Origin: Actinomucor elegans
Lineage: Eukaryota; Mucoromycota; Mucoromycetes; Mucorales; Mucoraceae
Reading direction: 5' to 3'
Assembly (NCBI GenBank): GCA_026027325.1
Contig: JAMSLZ010000015.1
Coordinates: forward strand, 372,001 to 436,000
DNA length: 64,000 nucleotides
The stretch's first letter is position 1; each line of letters begins with the position of its first letter. Both the position numbers and the translations under genes were made by a program. Shown one piece after another: positions 44,062 to 56,544 of the stretch. The notes under the pieces were generated by a model. The model saw only the letters and a list, made by a program, of their open reading frames with translations, was not told where the DNA came from and searched no databases.

Positions 44062-47000
44062 ATGGATATGTCTGATATTAAACCCAATACAATCGCTGAG
44101 GAAAAATCAATTCCTGATACCACTGCTGCTGATACCGAGGTTGCTCGATTAGAGACTGTAGTAGACAATTTAGACGTTTCAAAATCCGCGTTAGAAAGCG
44201 ACCATGAAGGACAACAAAAAAATGTCTATGAAGGCGATGGTGATTCCTCAACTACTAGTGATGATGATAGAGAGCCTCCAAAAGAGCTAGGTTACGTTAT
44301 AAGTGCACTTCAGTCGACAGTCAAGCAAAATCAAATAAAGGAGCAAGCTACTGTAGAGGATCAAAATACCAAAGGAGAACAAGAACAAACGACCAAAGAA
44401 GAAAACGAACAAACAATCAAAGAAGAGAATGAACAAACGACCAAAGAAGAAAATAATCAAATGATCAAAGAAGAACATGAACAAACGATCAAAGAAGAAC
44501 ATGAACAATCGATCAAAGAAGAACATGAACAAACGACCAAAGAAGAACAAGAACAAAAGGCCACAGTGGTAGAAGAAGAGCTTCGAAGCGTTGGTGATAA
44601 TGACAAGTCTAGTGTAGACGATAATAACTCCGTCACCACATCGAGTTCCACCAACGTGAGCCAGGAAGAGGAAAAGATGGTTGAAGAGGCAGATATTCCT
44701 TCGACTTTTGAAAAGATTGTTCAGGATGTTCTACCACCTACACCTGGTGTTGCTCCACAGAGACAAACGTTTGATTTAGGCGGACGTGGAAGCGAAGAAA
44801 TGGGGGATGTGGAGAGTTATAGTGCGAATTTGATTGCTTTAAACAAGATTAATACCAAAGAAATCAAAGCTAATGAACTTTCACCTCGTCAACAAGAAAG
44901 AGCAGGTAATTACAGTAGATATTTATTATATATAGTTATTTATCAGTCATGAATGATAGATGAGCCTGTTCTTCGAGCTATTCGTCACTTGTTTAATAAT
45001 CGATTTATGAAAGCCAAGAAGTTGTTTGAAAAACAAGCTGAAACGTAAGGAAAGACAATAAGCCTGTAATCAAAGCTAATTTTTTTGTTTACTAGTGATC
45101 CATTGCATGCTCTAGGTCTTGGGTCTATGGCTTTTTTGAAAGGTAACTAAAAAAAAAAAAGAATCACGCTAGGTTTCCCGTTAATTAATAGTCTATTTCT
45201 AGCAATTATGGTATTTTGACTTTGCTGGTATCACCCGATGCGTTATTAACTTTTTTTTTTACCAGACAACAGATGAGTCGATGACCAAGAATGCTATCGA
45301 CGTACTCACAACAACTTACAGTATTGCCAACGCACAAATCGATGTAGCAACCAAGAAAACTGTTGGTGATTCTGTATATCAGGCAATGAGTTCCTACTAT
45401 AATTATATCAAGTTTGCACGAGGATCAGGTGGATTACCTGCAAGTCCAAAACCAGCCACAATGAAATCAATTCAAAAAGACGGTGTTGATTTTGTGCCTA
45501 ATGGTGTATTGCGCGCACACGTAGCTAAGGCTGAATGCTGTCTCCAAATCGCTATTTTGCAGCTACTACAAGAAAACGTTATGGGTTACATCAAGTGTGG
45601 TATGAACTTGAGAAGAGGTAAGATTGCGTGTGATTAAAATAGAGAGGTCACACTTCTAACTGGGTTGAATTAGCGTATGCAAGCTACAGTTTGGTCTGGC
45701 AAGAGTATAAGCGTATGGGTCAAATCTATCATGAGTTTATTGATCGCGACACTATTTCCGGTATTCAGTTTGGGTAAGGGGGACTATTATATGGTTAAGT
45801 CATTATAGTCTAACATTTTTTTTTCTTACTAGTATTGGTGCTGTGCACCTTGTATTATCCACTTTGCCTCAAAAGATTCTTCGTATTGTATCTGCTTTTG
45901 GTTGGAAAGCTGATAAGCATCTAGGTTTTGCTCTACTTAAACTATGTGTGGAAGAAAGAAGAATTCGTTCGCCCATGGCTTCTTTAATGTAAGCTTATAG
46001 CAGACTGAACTGATCAGAAAATCTCATATTGTTTGTAGGCTTTTAGCATACTATACCATACTCACCTCTTTATGTCCTCAAATCCTTTCTAACGAGTACA
46101 CACAGCCAGCTATTGAGGTTAGTTTATTATCTGGCCATATTGCTATACATACTAATTATATTATAGACATTATTGGATGCTCAAAGAACATACCCCAACT
46201 CAGCATTTTTCTTGTATTTTGCTGGTCGCACATCTCGTCTTGCCCGCAACTTGACGCTTTCCACACAATCTTTCACCTATGCTATTGAAATCAGCAAAAA
46301 CGAATGGGCTGAAGTTGAAGTGTTACATGCTTGCAGTTATGAAATTGGATTTAATCTTATGATGGAACATAACTGGGAAGAGGCAGCCAAGATATTTGAC
46401 CAACTCTATAAAGAAAGGTATTGGTCACCTGCTATTTTCCGGTACTTGACAGGCGCCTGTTTGGATATGATGGGTCAGCGTACTGAAGCGATTTTAGCAT
46501 ATGCTGAAGTCCCTCAACTAGCGGGATCCAAGACACACAGTACTACATTGATGGAGAAATATGTTTTGCGCAAGGTCAATGCCTTCCAAGACTGTGGTTA
46601 CCAAGATATGGATATGACACTATGTGCTTTAGAATACCTGTGTCTTTTTACTGGATTTGATTTTATGAGTGCAGAGCTACTGGAAGAGTCATTGTCTGTT
46701 GTGGATCATGCCTTGAATCAAATTATAGAGGCTGAAAAGACAGAATTCGGTATCCGTACGCGTGAATTATTGCCTGAAACGCCTGCGCCCAAATACTTTG
46801 ACCAGCGTGGTGCCTTGCTCTTGATCAAGTCATCTTTATACAATGCTATGGGTCGTTTCAAGGATTCTATCATCCACTTGAACTGGATTATTGATCACAA
46901 GGAACAGATCGAAGTAGACAAATGGATAGCGCCTTTTGCCTATTGGGAAGCCGGTGTAACATCCTGGGGTATGGACAACAAGACTCGCAGTCGATACTTT

Positions 47001-47249
47001 TGGGAATCTGCTTTGAAGTTTAGCAAGTACGACTTTGAATATAGACTTGCTATGCGCGTCAACCTGGCCATTACAAAAGCAGATGAGATTGGTGTTCCAA
47101 AGCCAGAAGATCCTAACCCTGCAGTTCGTTATCATGCCAATAAGAAAGAGCCTATAATTACCTTGGATTCTATTCAGAGTCACCAAAGCTCTGACGACGC
47201 AATCAATTTAAGTCGCTCTGATCCAGTTGTATTCAAAGCTCATACCTAA
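44062..47249 (+). CDS. IML2/TTC39-family TPR-like protein, 9 exons
   Basis: Exons are 44062-44905, 44960-45044, 45096-45142, 45203-45210 (8 nt), 45266-45617, 45674-45773, 45833-45988, 46039-46117 and 46167-47249, giving about 917 aa. The N-terminal ~200 residues are acidic and disordered, with about eight copies of an 8-residue KEEHEQTT-type repeat. From ~230 on comes the DUF3808 (IML2/TTC39) body: FNNRFMKAKKLFEKQAETDPLHALGLGSMAFLKAIMTTDE, then AHVAKAECCLQIAILQLLQENVMGYIKCGMNLRRAYASY, GIGAVHLVLSTLPQKILRIV and FGWKADKHLG, and the C-terminal helical repeats ending near RGALLLIKSSLYNAMGRFKDSI. Yeast Iml2 is linked to clearance of inclusion bodies and lipid droplets; the role here is inferred. 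The 8-nt exon restores 'FLKAIMTTDE'. Confidence 0.83.
44378..44563 (+). repeat. 24-bp coding minisatellite in the IML2-like gene
   Basis: About eight 24-bp units such as GAACAAACGACCAAAGAAGA.. encode E-Q-T-(T/I)-K-E-E-(N/H). Units differ by a few bases. This acidic/Gln-rich stretch is likely disordered. Confidence 0.8.
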
Positions 47250-47654
47250 ATATCCATGTTGTCTCTATTGCTGGTTTTGTAAGGTTTATATCTCACTATT
47301 GTAATATATATGTACTATTGCCCTTTTATGCTTTCTTATTATTATATATCTTGAAAATGTTTATAAATGAAAATTGTTTTGTATCAAAAGAAAACGCTTG
47401 TTTTTCATTCGACGCCCGTTGACTTTCGAATAATACAGACACCCCATTATACTAAAAGCACCCCTAACAAAATTTATACCCTATATATTTGTTCATTGAA
47501 TGATATAAGAAACATAGTGCATTTTTAAATCCGCAAAGCTTATTTTGATAAAGACTCATTTTATTTACCCTTTGAATAGGCTTATCACCCATATGCTTTT
47601 TAAAGCGAAAAACATAAATGATATACTTGCGGGCTCTTGATCTTACAAATCTAT

Positions 47655-47725
47655 AGATCTCGTAGTCGAGCCCAGTCCAATGTCACATTTGATTAGTATT
47701 TTAAGTGTAAAATGAGCTTTCGTAT
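47655..47725. repeat. Dispersed twin-palindrome repeat, copy
   Basis: Contains TCCAATGTCACATTTGATTA and then TTTTAAGTGTAAAATGAGCT; it is followed by ...AATACGTAGCTGTACTTGTTC. A similar GTAGCTGTAC segment follows the copy at 39992 (near 40108-40117). Confidence 0.5.
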
Positions 47726-49123
47726 CCATTAGGACTTCTAAAGGTAATACGTAGCTGTACTTGTTCGAATCCATTGGGTAAAATAGACTAAAAGATTAGA
47801 GGATGAAAAAAAAAGGCAAGTGATTTTAAATACTTGGGGGCAAACAAAATCGCACTTGAAGGGCATAGAATGATAAGTGATGTTTGGCAATTCTGGCTAG
47901 CTGAAGAGCAATCCTTTTTTGCAAAACTATCCTTACCAGTAAAGAATATCCCTTGCACTAACGAACGACCTAAGTCGATCTGCTGATGATCGTCGCTTTA
48001 GTATTTACCGCCTTTTTACGATCAAATTAAACCCTGGAGATTTTCTTCTGGCTTTTTTGTTAACGACGGCTTGACAAAACATTCATTTGCCGTTTTAACT
48101 GGTTATATGGTTCAATACCCAGTCACATGATTGCGATATTAAGTAAAGGCCATGTGTTTGCACATGCTTGATTATTTCCAGGCTATTCCCTTTGTGCCCC
48201 AGCCGCTCTAGAAACACGAAAAGCCGGATATTACCAACAGAATACTTTTGTCAAATATACAAGGACAGATGATCTTCCTTGCACGGATATCATAAAGCAG
48301 TATTGAATCAATACAATGATGATTAATAAACTAGCCTATTTAAGTGCTTGGTCTGCTGCCTAATACTAAATGTAACCTTTATAGCCGACATGTTAAGCAT
48401 ATGTAATGTGTCTCGCGTAAATTCAACAGCATTTCATGACTTGTTTCTACACGAACAACAACCAATCGGAATACATTTTTTCGGCACTTAAATGTTGATC
48501 TTTTTACAGTTTTATTTCCAGTACCCAATGGGATCCATTTACTTAAAACCTCCCTTATTGTTAAGTCTGATGGTATAAGAAGGCAATATATCTCGATATA
48601 TGCAATAAAGAGTACAACAGAACTGGAAAGTTAAATAACTCATTGAATTTAGAGCATTGCCCAACTTGGATTTTACCGTATCTATCATAAAACGACGTGT
48701 CTACCATAGGACGCGTTTTCTTGTACATTACTTTTTTAGTGAAAGATGTATGTATTGGAAGCATATGATTTGACGCGCTGGATGTGAGTGGGTTTAAGTC
48801 TAATGTACGCATATGCAGCTTGTTAAGGGATATATGTACCTGAACACGAAACAAAGATGCTTCTTCAGTTATAATGATCTGCATTTTTATGAGACCCATG
48901 AGGTCATTAGTGACCAGTTCAACCCAGTTAAACAGAATCTAAGCTTTTTTGCAAGGTTTAAGATCGAACTGTTACATCTGTTTCTCACGCAAAAAGTAAA
49001 GTCGGAGTGAATAGGGCGAGAAGAAGACGGAAGATGCGGAGTCCTCGGGTTATTATCACCATCATCATCATCCTATACCCCGCAGTTAAACACTAATTTT
49101 AGTCTATTTCTCAGCTAAAAAGG

Positions 49124-49130
49124 TATAAAA
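49124..49130 (+). promoter_or_regulatory. TATA box of the amino-acid transporter gene
   Basis: TATAAAA about 45 bp upstream of the ATG at 49172. Confidence 0.45.
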
Positions 49131-49171
49131 AGACCTACAAAATGGACTGAAAAAGCTCTTTTAATTCCAAA

Positions 49172-50742
49172 ATGTCAAATCCTACTTCTATTCGTCCACC
49201 AGCAGTAACACAGAAAAGTGAATTTAGTGCTATATCCCCTGCCTCGATACAGAATAAATATGATACAACCATTCATCATCAAGAAGACAATTATGATGAT
49301 GAAAAAGCAGAAAATAAAAGTATAACAGAAGTTCAAATTGAACATGTACCTGAAGGTACTGCTTCACCAGGAAAAGCACTGTTCATGTTGCTGAAAGCCT
49401 TTGTTGGCACTGGTGTCATATTCTTACCAGGCTCGTAAGTGTATACACTTGAAAATCAATCAAAATTGGTCTTAATTCTACTTAGATTTGTACACGGTGG
49501 CCTTGTATTCTCTATTTGCCTCATGGTGTTCATTGCTTCTCTTTGTCTAGTAGCATTTCAAATTCTAGTCAAAGCTCAACAAGCCGTAGGTGGATCTTAC
49601 GGTGATGTAGCGCGTAAACTGTATGGCAACTGGCTTCGCTATCTTATTCACTTCTTTTTATGTGTTTCGCAAATGGGCTTTGTAGCATCCTATCTCATCT
49701 TTATTTCTGAGAATATCGGTTTGGTCGTCGATACTTTATCGAATTGTGCTGCTCCTTTTGAAAGCAAATATTACATTTGGATCGTCTTGATCGTCATTAT
49801 ACCTATAACTTGGGTCAGAAAAATCGCAAAGTTATCTTATTTAGCCATATTAGCCGATGTCTTTATCCTCTTCGGCTTGGTTTGCGTTGTATACTTTACG
49901 TCTAGTGAAATTGCTCAAAAAGGCCCTGGTCCTAATATCAAACTAATCAATCCATCAGATTTTGCATTGATGATTGGTAAAGAATGCTATATAGGAGTCT
50001 ATTGTCCATAAACTAATTTTTTTTAAAAAAAACATAGGTACGGCTGTCTTTTCATTCGAAGGCATTGGCATGGTTGTACCTATTGGTAAGTTTGCTTTGT
50101 TATCATATATCAATCTTGCTAACCAATATCATAGTTGAAGGTATGAAGGAACCTCAAAAGTTCGCCCGTGTCTTGAATATGGGCATGGTCATTTGTACTG
50201 GCATCTTTATCTTTATTGGTACAATCGGCTATGTTGCTTATGGTGAAAACACAAAAGCCAGTGTAGTGGCAAATATGCCCAAGATTCCCCTCTCAGTCAC
50301 TGTACAATTGCTCTACTCAATTGCCATGATTCTCACTTCACCTTTCATGCTTTATCCTCCTCTAACCATCATTGAGCGAGGACTTTTCGGGATGAACCGT
50401 AGCGGTCGCTTGAGTTTGCGCAACAAATGGTTAAAGAACTTTACAAGATCTTTGGTTCCAATTGTCTGCGCTGCTATCAGTTTTGGAGTTGGCTCAGATG
50501 GTCTAGATAAGTTTGTTGCCCTTGTAGGTTCCATTGCTTGTATGCCTTTGTGTTTTATATTCCCTGGCATGTTCCATTATAAGGTCACTACTAAAAAGAG
50601 CGCCAAAATTCTGGATGTTTGTCTTGCTGTATGGGGTGTCGGAATAACCATTTACACACTCTATGTTAATATTAACTCTTGGATTCATCCCTCATCCTCT
50701 GGCTCTTCAGCCGTGGCAGAATGTGTGCCCTTACAATCTTAA
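49172..50742 (+). CDS. AVT3/AVT4-like vacuolar amino-acid transporter, 4 exons
   Basis: Exons are 49172-49434, 49486-49976, 50038-50085 and 50135-50742, giving about 469 aa. After a ~70-residue polar N-tail comes GKALFMLLKAFVGTGVIFLPGSF, the typical first helix of the AAAP family, then about 10 more helices. Family marks: 'GSYGDVARKLYGNWLRYLIHFFLC', 'FSFEGIGMVVPIVEGMKEP' (unwound helix 6, split between two exons), 'GTIGYVAYGENTKASVVANMP' and 'LYPPLTIIERGLF'. Yeast Avt3 and Avt4 export amino acids from the vacuole; which amino acids this one moves cannot be told. The gene closes with all four exon phases intact. Confidence 0.85.
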
Positions 50743-52807
50743 GATTATCACACTTTCTGTCTTTGTATTATAATCATATCATAATGTACAATATATTTAT
50801 AGATATCCTCTATTCTTAAATAAACTAGTAATATCAAATGTATCTATATCTACTTTTATTGAGCATTATGGATGATAGTTTCCCATTTACCGCGTTTTCC
50901 TTTGAATTCCCAGTGAAAAAGGGTGAGAAATTTGATCATGTTAGACTGTGTTTCAGCTTTTGCCTTTCTGTTTTCTAACTTGCAAGGGTAACACCCTTGA
51001 GAGGTATGTACAACACCAATACTTTCTGGATTCAAAGCGGCGGCCAACTTTAGAAGTACCCCACACTTTGACTGCCTGTACAACATTGGCGGATAAATTA
51101 ATAGATTAAGTTGGCGCCAATCTAGTGTACCCACCTGATAACAAGGGCACACAAGAACCAAGACTATGTTTGGCCCTAAATGATAAGCTATCTAATATCT
51201 AGTATCTTTTTTTTTTATTATCTACCGTTGACTCATTACTACAATATACACTGCTATAGACAGGCTCATTTTCATATCTCTGGCATCTATAATCTAATAT
51301 ACTTTGGAAATGATTAAAGTAACAGTTGCAGCAGTGTCAAACATGATGTGACTTTATTGGATAGAGAGGACTGTAATATGGACTACAGAAATCATTAGAA
51401 TTACAAAATTGCATTTATTTCTTTCATTGGCAAAGATGTGGATATGAATATTAGGCGGAATGTAGAGTAAAATGCACTCTTTTTAGTATACTACTTTTTT
51501 ATAGTTATAAATTGAGGCAAGAATGCGTTAAAGAACTCCAATGATGTATAGTTTTTTGTATCTGTATCCATATTTTTACGCCAACCTTTTTTTTTAAAAA
51601 AAAATAACTTGTGTTGTTTTAAAAATAAAACTTGCTATGTTTAATTTAAACCTATCAAATTACACCTGCCTTCTCCTTTATCAAGATTGATCATATTTCT
51701 AATATTAAAACTAATTGATATGAATAAGACTTCATTGGATACTGATAATTAAACTAATGGCTCACCATGAGTACCCTCGATGAGAATTTCTTAATTAAAC
51801 TATATCTATATCTACAAAACAAAAGACATAGGTGTGGTTCCCGAGTATTATATAGAATCTATTATGCGCTTTTTTTTTACGAAGGGACCTTTACAATTAT
51901 GCACTAGTTCAGGAACTCATTAGCGAACTCTAAAGTTACTATACTTTCTCTCTATAATAAAATTTTGCTTTTTGTTTTATAATAAAGCGCCTACCTCTCT
52001 CAAGAGAGTTTGATTGTCTATCACTTCCATTAAACATATAAAGCTCTTCAACCGACCATTTTATATACCATATTTTCCTTTTTTTAGCATTAGACTTTGG
52101 TCATTTAACTTCAGAAATCTCAGCTCAGAAAACGGGCATAGTGCTGATTGAATTAGTATGGATAAGTCTGCCTGATCTCGATCAAATATCGCATATGATT
52201 AGTAATTGAAGCTCAGAATGAGCTGCTATGTTTGCTAGAATATATGTTTTGCTAGAATACGGTGACTATAATACACACTATTAATTAATTTTTGAATTAC
52301 AAGTATTTTGTGTAGATTAACTTTAGATTTCGGCCGATCTTTTGCAATGGTTCTAGCTGACAAGTAGCACGTGATCAAAACATATAAGCCATTATAATTA
52401 CTAAAACATGTGTCCGACTTTAATGCAATGTGAGTATATCTACTAATGGTTGGTTATAAATATGTATTTTTTTACAGTTATGTTCAATCAGTTATAGGCC
52501 TCTCGACTCATTTCAGTTAATTGTTGTATTAGAATAATAGTTCAGGATCAGAATGAATTGCTGCATCTATTGAAGCTTTGATTGAATCCTAACACTTTGT
52601 GTTTTGCTATGCAGACTACTCAAATGCATTAATGTATAATCCTTCGTTTACCAAATGATCATAAGTTTAATAAGATAAAAGCACTATGATCAAATAACAT
52701 TTAAGGGCGTCTCGGTGCTTTCAACGTGGCCAAAAGAAGGGCCGTTTGATATAAAGCAACATTTATTCATAGATGTGTTAAAATATGGCTTATTTGAACG
52801 GAATGAT
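50743..52807. other. Repeat-bearing spacer
   Basis: No supportable gene. A minus-strand frame at 50856-51161 is Cys-containing but lacks an ATG. Repeats: a clear twin-palindrome copy at 52174-52230, and weaker ones at ~52330-52375 and ~52501-52570. Confidence 0.5.
52174..52230. repeat. Dispersed twin-palindrome repeat, best copy
   Basis: Reads GATCTCGATCAAATATCGCA, TATGATTAGTAATTGA, then AGCTCAGAATGAGCTGCTAT. The second palindrome AGCTCA-GAA-TGAGCT is perfect here (6-bp stem, 3-nt loop). Confidence 0.65.
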
Positions 52808-54697
52808 TCAAGTTTTTGGAAATTGCTCTTCAAACATATCAAGGACTAATCCTTCTTTGTCAGAAATGACCAGCTGCTCAAGTTTGCGACATTTGATCCA
52901 TAATACAAAAGTTTTAACCCCCATTACTGCGCTATCTGTCAAAAAGTTCAAGCTTTCTTTCAAAGGCAATTGCTGAGATCGAAATAGACAACCATAGTAT
53001 GATTCTGCTTCAGTGTCTATCTTCAAAATGAATTTGGTGTCCTTTGAAGGCCCTGTCAAAAACTCGGGATGATGAGAAGGGTGACTAGAAGTGTGAGATG
53101 TAGGAAAGTTTATCTTTAACGTTTGCACACTCGTTGATGGAAGGTGTATTTTCAATTTTTGCTGATTTGCATCGCCCGTGAAGTTACACAGATCCAGTTT
53201 CAATATGGATACCTTGTCGATTCTCTTCGAAATTTCTGGAAGAAATCGAACATGAAATAGCGAGCGTTTAATTGTGAGATTGAATATATTTACTGGTTTG
53301 GTTGTACGTCTTGCTCTAGGAGGAGGGTTGCCGTTAAATATCAATCCATCTATTATCAAATTCAATCCATGCTTTTTGTCGCATTGCGAAAGTACATAAT
53401 CAAATATAGTCCAACTATCGCTGCTACTATAGATATCATTTAAGCGTATTCGCAGTTCATAAAGACATAAGCCGAGAAGTACGGGAGACAACGAGTCCTC
53501 AAGAAATTTTAAAATATTATCCCGACAAAGATGTAACTTGATCGTCTCCAAATTGTCCTTATGAGAAATTGTGGCATCGGTACTATGTGCTGCTGGGAAA
53601 CTGTGCCCGTTTCGGCAATCATAGACTTGAACGTTAATCGCGAACATTGATGACTGATGTACTCTACTGGAACCAATATGATTAATATATGTCTTGGCAT
53701 GCTCATAAACATCAGTGTTGAGTCGTATGGTATAGTTTTGTAATGTCTTCAAGTAGGCGATAACAGATTTTTTCCAGAAAGAGTTTGGAAGAGTGGGCCA
53801 AGGAAAGGATGGATTCACTTGTACCTTTAAACCCTGCAACCTCTTGAACTTTTTCGAAATATAAGATATAGTGTTTTCGTCGAACGGTACATCAATTATA
53901 TCTAAATATCTGATATTATTGTTTGATTGTAAACTTGAAAGCGTGACATTGTCGAACATATAATCATGACTTGGTGTGCTAAACTGTAGCGATTGCAGAC
54001 TTGGACAGCTGTCGATGACAGAATGAAAATTCTCGAATGGCAAAAAACTAGGCAAACAAATGTTCAGAATGGTTAGATTTGGAAAACTTTTTAGCCGATT
54101 GAACAGGTAGTTGAATTGAGATTTCTCAATAATGTTCCAACTCGGCCTCTTTACGATATCCAAGCTTTTCAAAGTCTGTTTGAAGCAAACAGCGCCAAAT
54201 ACGACGAAATCCAATCTATCGTAGAGGCCAGCCTTCTGGATTGAACAAAGTTTAGCGAGGTATGTGCTTTCAGCAAGCAAACAATGGAGCAGTGTTGGTT
54301 GGCAGCGTTGGTGAATACTGATATGTTGTATATTTGGACAATGCTCGATAATTACTGAGAACAAATCAATAGAGGCTTGTATACTTTCCTGGCTGTCTGC
54401 AAACTGAGAGCCAAAGTAGATACTGTTTACCAAAAGACGTGGCATCGAGAGTGGTTTACTAACTGTATTTTTGAACTGAAGCGCGTTCGTGCCCAAGCAA
54501 ATATCCCTGTACAAAATGTATTGAACAGGTATACTCCATGCCTGACAAACGAGCTGGCACTGAACTAGGTCTTTTTTGTTATTATATGGGCCGGAAGTAT
54601 TGTTATCTTGTAATAACTCAAGTATCTGATGTAGTATATCTGTTGGAAGATAACCCCAAGATCTAGTAGCTCGTTTTATACAAGTCAAAATCAACAT
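52808..54697 (-). CDS. F-box/LRR-type protein, family B copy 1
   Basis: About 629 aa from the first ATG at 54697; the frame stays open to 54814 but without an ATG. The F-box is at the start: WGYLPTDILHQILELLQDN, then KDLVQCQLVCQAWSIPVQYILY. Next are irregular Leu-rich repeats (CPNIQHISIHQRC, FPNLTILNICLPS, CPSLQSLQFSTPS) and a C-terminal block LKINFPTSHTSSHPSHHPEFL that recurs in the gene at 56545-58467 (LIINVRSSYTSNDPYRHPELL). Paralogues share the layout F-box, 'QLVCQAW', 'LDTNAIQF', 'IYFGSQF', 'LLHCLLAES'. A CTAC-TAG acceptor-like site at ~54663 would allow a spliced short first exon instead of the hydrophobic N-terminal residues; the start is therefore unsure. Function: SCF substrate receptor by family. 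Confidence 0.8.
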   Translation of the reverse strand: MLILTCIKRATRSWGYLPTDILHQILELLQDNNTSGPYNNKKDLVQCQLVCQAWSIPVQYILYRDICLGTNALQFKNTVSKPLSMPRLLVNSIYFGSQFADSQESIQASIDLFSVIIEHCPNIQHISIHQRCQPTLLHCLLAESTYLAKLCSIQKAGLYDRLDFVVFGAVCFKQTLKSLDIVKRPSWNIIEKSQFNYLFNRLKSFPNLTILNICLPSFLPFENFHSVIDSCPSLQSLQFSTPSHDYMFDNVTLSSLQSNNNIRYLDIIDVPFDENTISYISKKFKRLQGLKVQVNPSFPWPTLPNSFWKKSVIAYLKTLQNYTIRLNTDVYEHAKTYINHIGSSRVHQSSMFAINVQVYDCRNGHSFPAAHSTDATISHKDNLETIKLHLCRDNILKFLEDSLSPVLLGLCLYELRIRLNDIYSSSDSWTIFDYVLSQCDKKHGLNLIIDGLIFNGNPPPRARRTTKPVNIFNLTIKRSLFHVRFLPEISKRIDKVSILKLDLCNFTGDANQQKLKIHLPSTSVQTLKINFPTSHTSSHPSHHPEFLTGPSKDTKFILKIDTEAESYYGCLFRSQQLPLKESLNFLTDSAVMGVKTFVLWIKCRKLEQLVISDKEGLVLDMFEEQFPKT

Positions 54698-54814
54698 GAA
54701 AAAAAAGGGGAGGAAATAAACAAGGACCTGACAACAGATACCGTTAAAATGCAAACTTGTTTGAACCACGTAACTAAGTAGGACAAATGGCTGAGTATTT
54801 ATTGTTTCAGACAC

Positions 54815-56544
54815 TTCAGCTTAATCGCAATAATTTTCAAAGATCAAACCTGAGGATTACGGTTATTCTTCTTCCTGGCAAGTATAATCTGTAGAAACAA
54901 GAGATATGATGTTGCTAAAATTGTAGTGAACAAAACATATGGCCCACATGAGTTTACGCATTGCTATTACAACTTTATTGACATTGTTATATAGGTAGTT
55001 GTTGTCTACACTTTTGCTTATATGTCTCTGTTCTGCACTCAGTCGCAATTTTTCTTTTCTTTTGGTTCATTCTTAAGCGGCTCTAATACAGACATATCGA
55101 ATAGAAGCTTTCACGCGTGATAGAAAAGTTTACTCAAAGTTTCAATTGGGTTGTCAGATTTCCTTCTTTAGAATAATGTGTACTAACCTTTATCTATTGT
55201 GTGTTATAGTATGGATGCATGCTATAGCATAATAGACCTCTTTTACTTTTGTACCCTTATATTCTATACATGACACGGGTGTAGGTTATTAGCAAACTCC
55301 AGTAATAGTGCTACTCGTACATATGGATAAAAGGTACGCTTGATTACTTTAAGCGGACTGATGGATATATAAGAAGGGCCCATATTGTATTATGAAGATT
55401 TTCTGACCTTTTGAACAAAAGATTTAAGCAAAGTCACATTTCCTTTGGCTTTAACAAATATATTCATTGTATCTTATAACATGGATATAGAAATTCAGGA
55501 GAAGTTGACACGAAGGTCTGTTCTTCAGAATTAAAGCGAATTCAAATACCGAAATTTAGCTCTCGCCGAAAGTTTTAATGGATACAGTAGTTTGTCATGA
55601 GTATGGGCTACTTGTTAGATGTCATATTAGACCAAAATCTGTCAAGGGATCTCCTATTGATCTTTGGGCCAGGTTTATATATGGAAAATATTGCAATTCA
55701 TTGTTAATCATGTATCATACTTTAGAATATTTGTTACTAATTACATGTGATATTTGATCCAGGCCAGCTGGAAGATGTATAGATCATTAGGACTTTTTTT
55801 TCGGCTTGAAAGTCCTAAACCACAACTCATATGCTAATCTTGGTCTATATTCAGATACTGTACAGATGACATATTGCTAGGTATAATAAAAATAATCAAT
55901 GCCAGAAGAATCGTAAAGGATTTCTTTCCACTTTGGCCTAAAGTCAATTTTCAGTGGAACTTGCAGACAGCTTTTTGGAGGCTTGATCTATTATTGGTGC
56001 ATGTTTGCTATGTTTGAGAAGTGCATCATTTAACTCTATACAATTTATTAAAACAAATTTTATGTATTATAAACTAAATTTCTAGACTCTGAAAGAGATT
56101 ACTTACTGTAGATATCTTTGATAGCCAATAAAAGTCGAACCTTAATAGTAGTAGAAGTAGGTGCTTTTACTTCATTTCTTTGACAATATTAAAGGTATTG
56201 TAGAGGAATGTCTCATAATGCAATTATGCTTCTTATATCTCAGTGCGCATGGTGTTTTTTGTATTTTTTTAGAGCAGGGATTACACTAGTTTATAGGTTA
56301 GATCCTTTAAGTATAATATTTGGTGAAAAAATATCTGAGCAGCAGTTATAATGCGCTGCTCTTCATATTCTAACTACAGGCAGTAATGCTTTTATATGGA
56401 TATATATTATTTATTCAATAATGACGATCGAAATAACCATTATGTCACTTCTGATACTGGAATGCTAGAAGAACATTAACTATGTAGAAAAGTACTTTTA
56501 TTGCTGTTGTGATATGCTATAATATAGTCATCGAGTAATTAAAC
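54815..56544. other. Spacer between the two family B F-box genes
   Basis: 1.7 kb of AT-rich sequence with no supportable gene and no repeat copy I am sure of. Confidence 0.45.

Larger units (their letters stand above)
47250..49171. other. Spacer with the transporter promoter at its right end
   Basis: No supportable gene. A copy of the dispersed repeat lies at ~47655-47725 (ATCTCG, CCAATGTCACATTTGATTAG and a partial second palindrome). The minus frame at 48561-48899 has no recognised domain. Confidence 0.5.

Noticed and set aside
50856..51161. Minus-strand open frame of ~101 codons with Cys pairs
   Set aside because: It begins with TTG, not ATG; no domain is recognised, and trial splicing around it did not give a coherent protein.
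54698..54814. N-terminal extension of the F-box gene at 52808
   Set aside because: No ATG in the extension, and its hydrophobic sequence does not fit an F-box protein.
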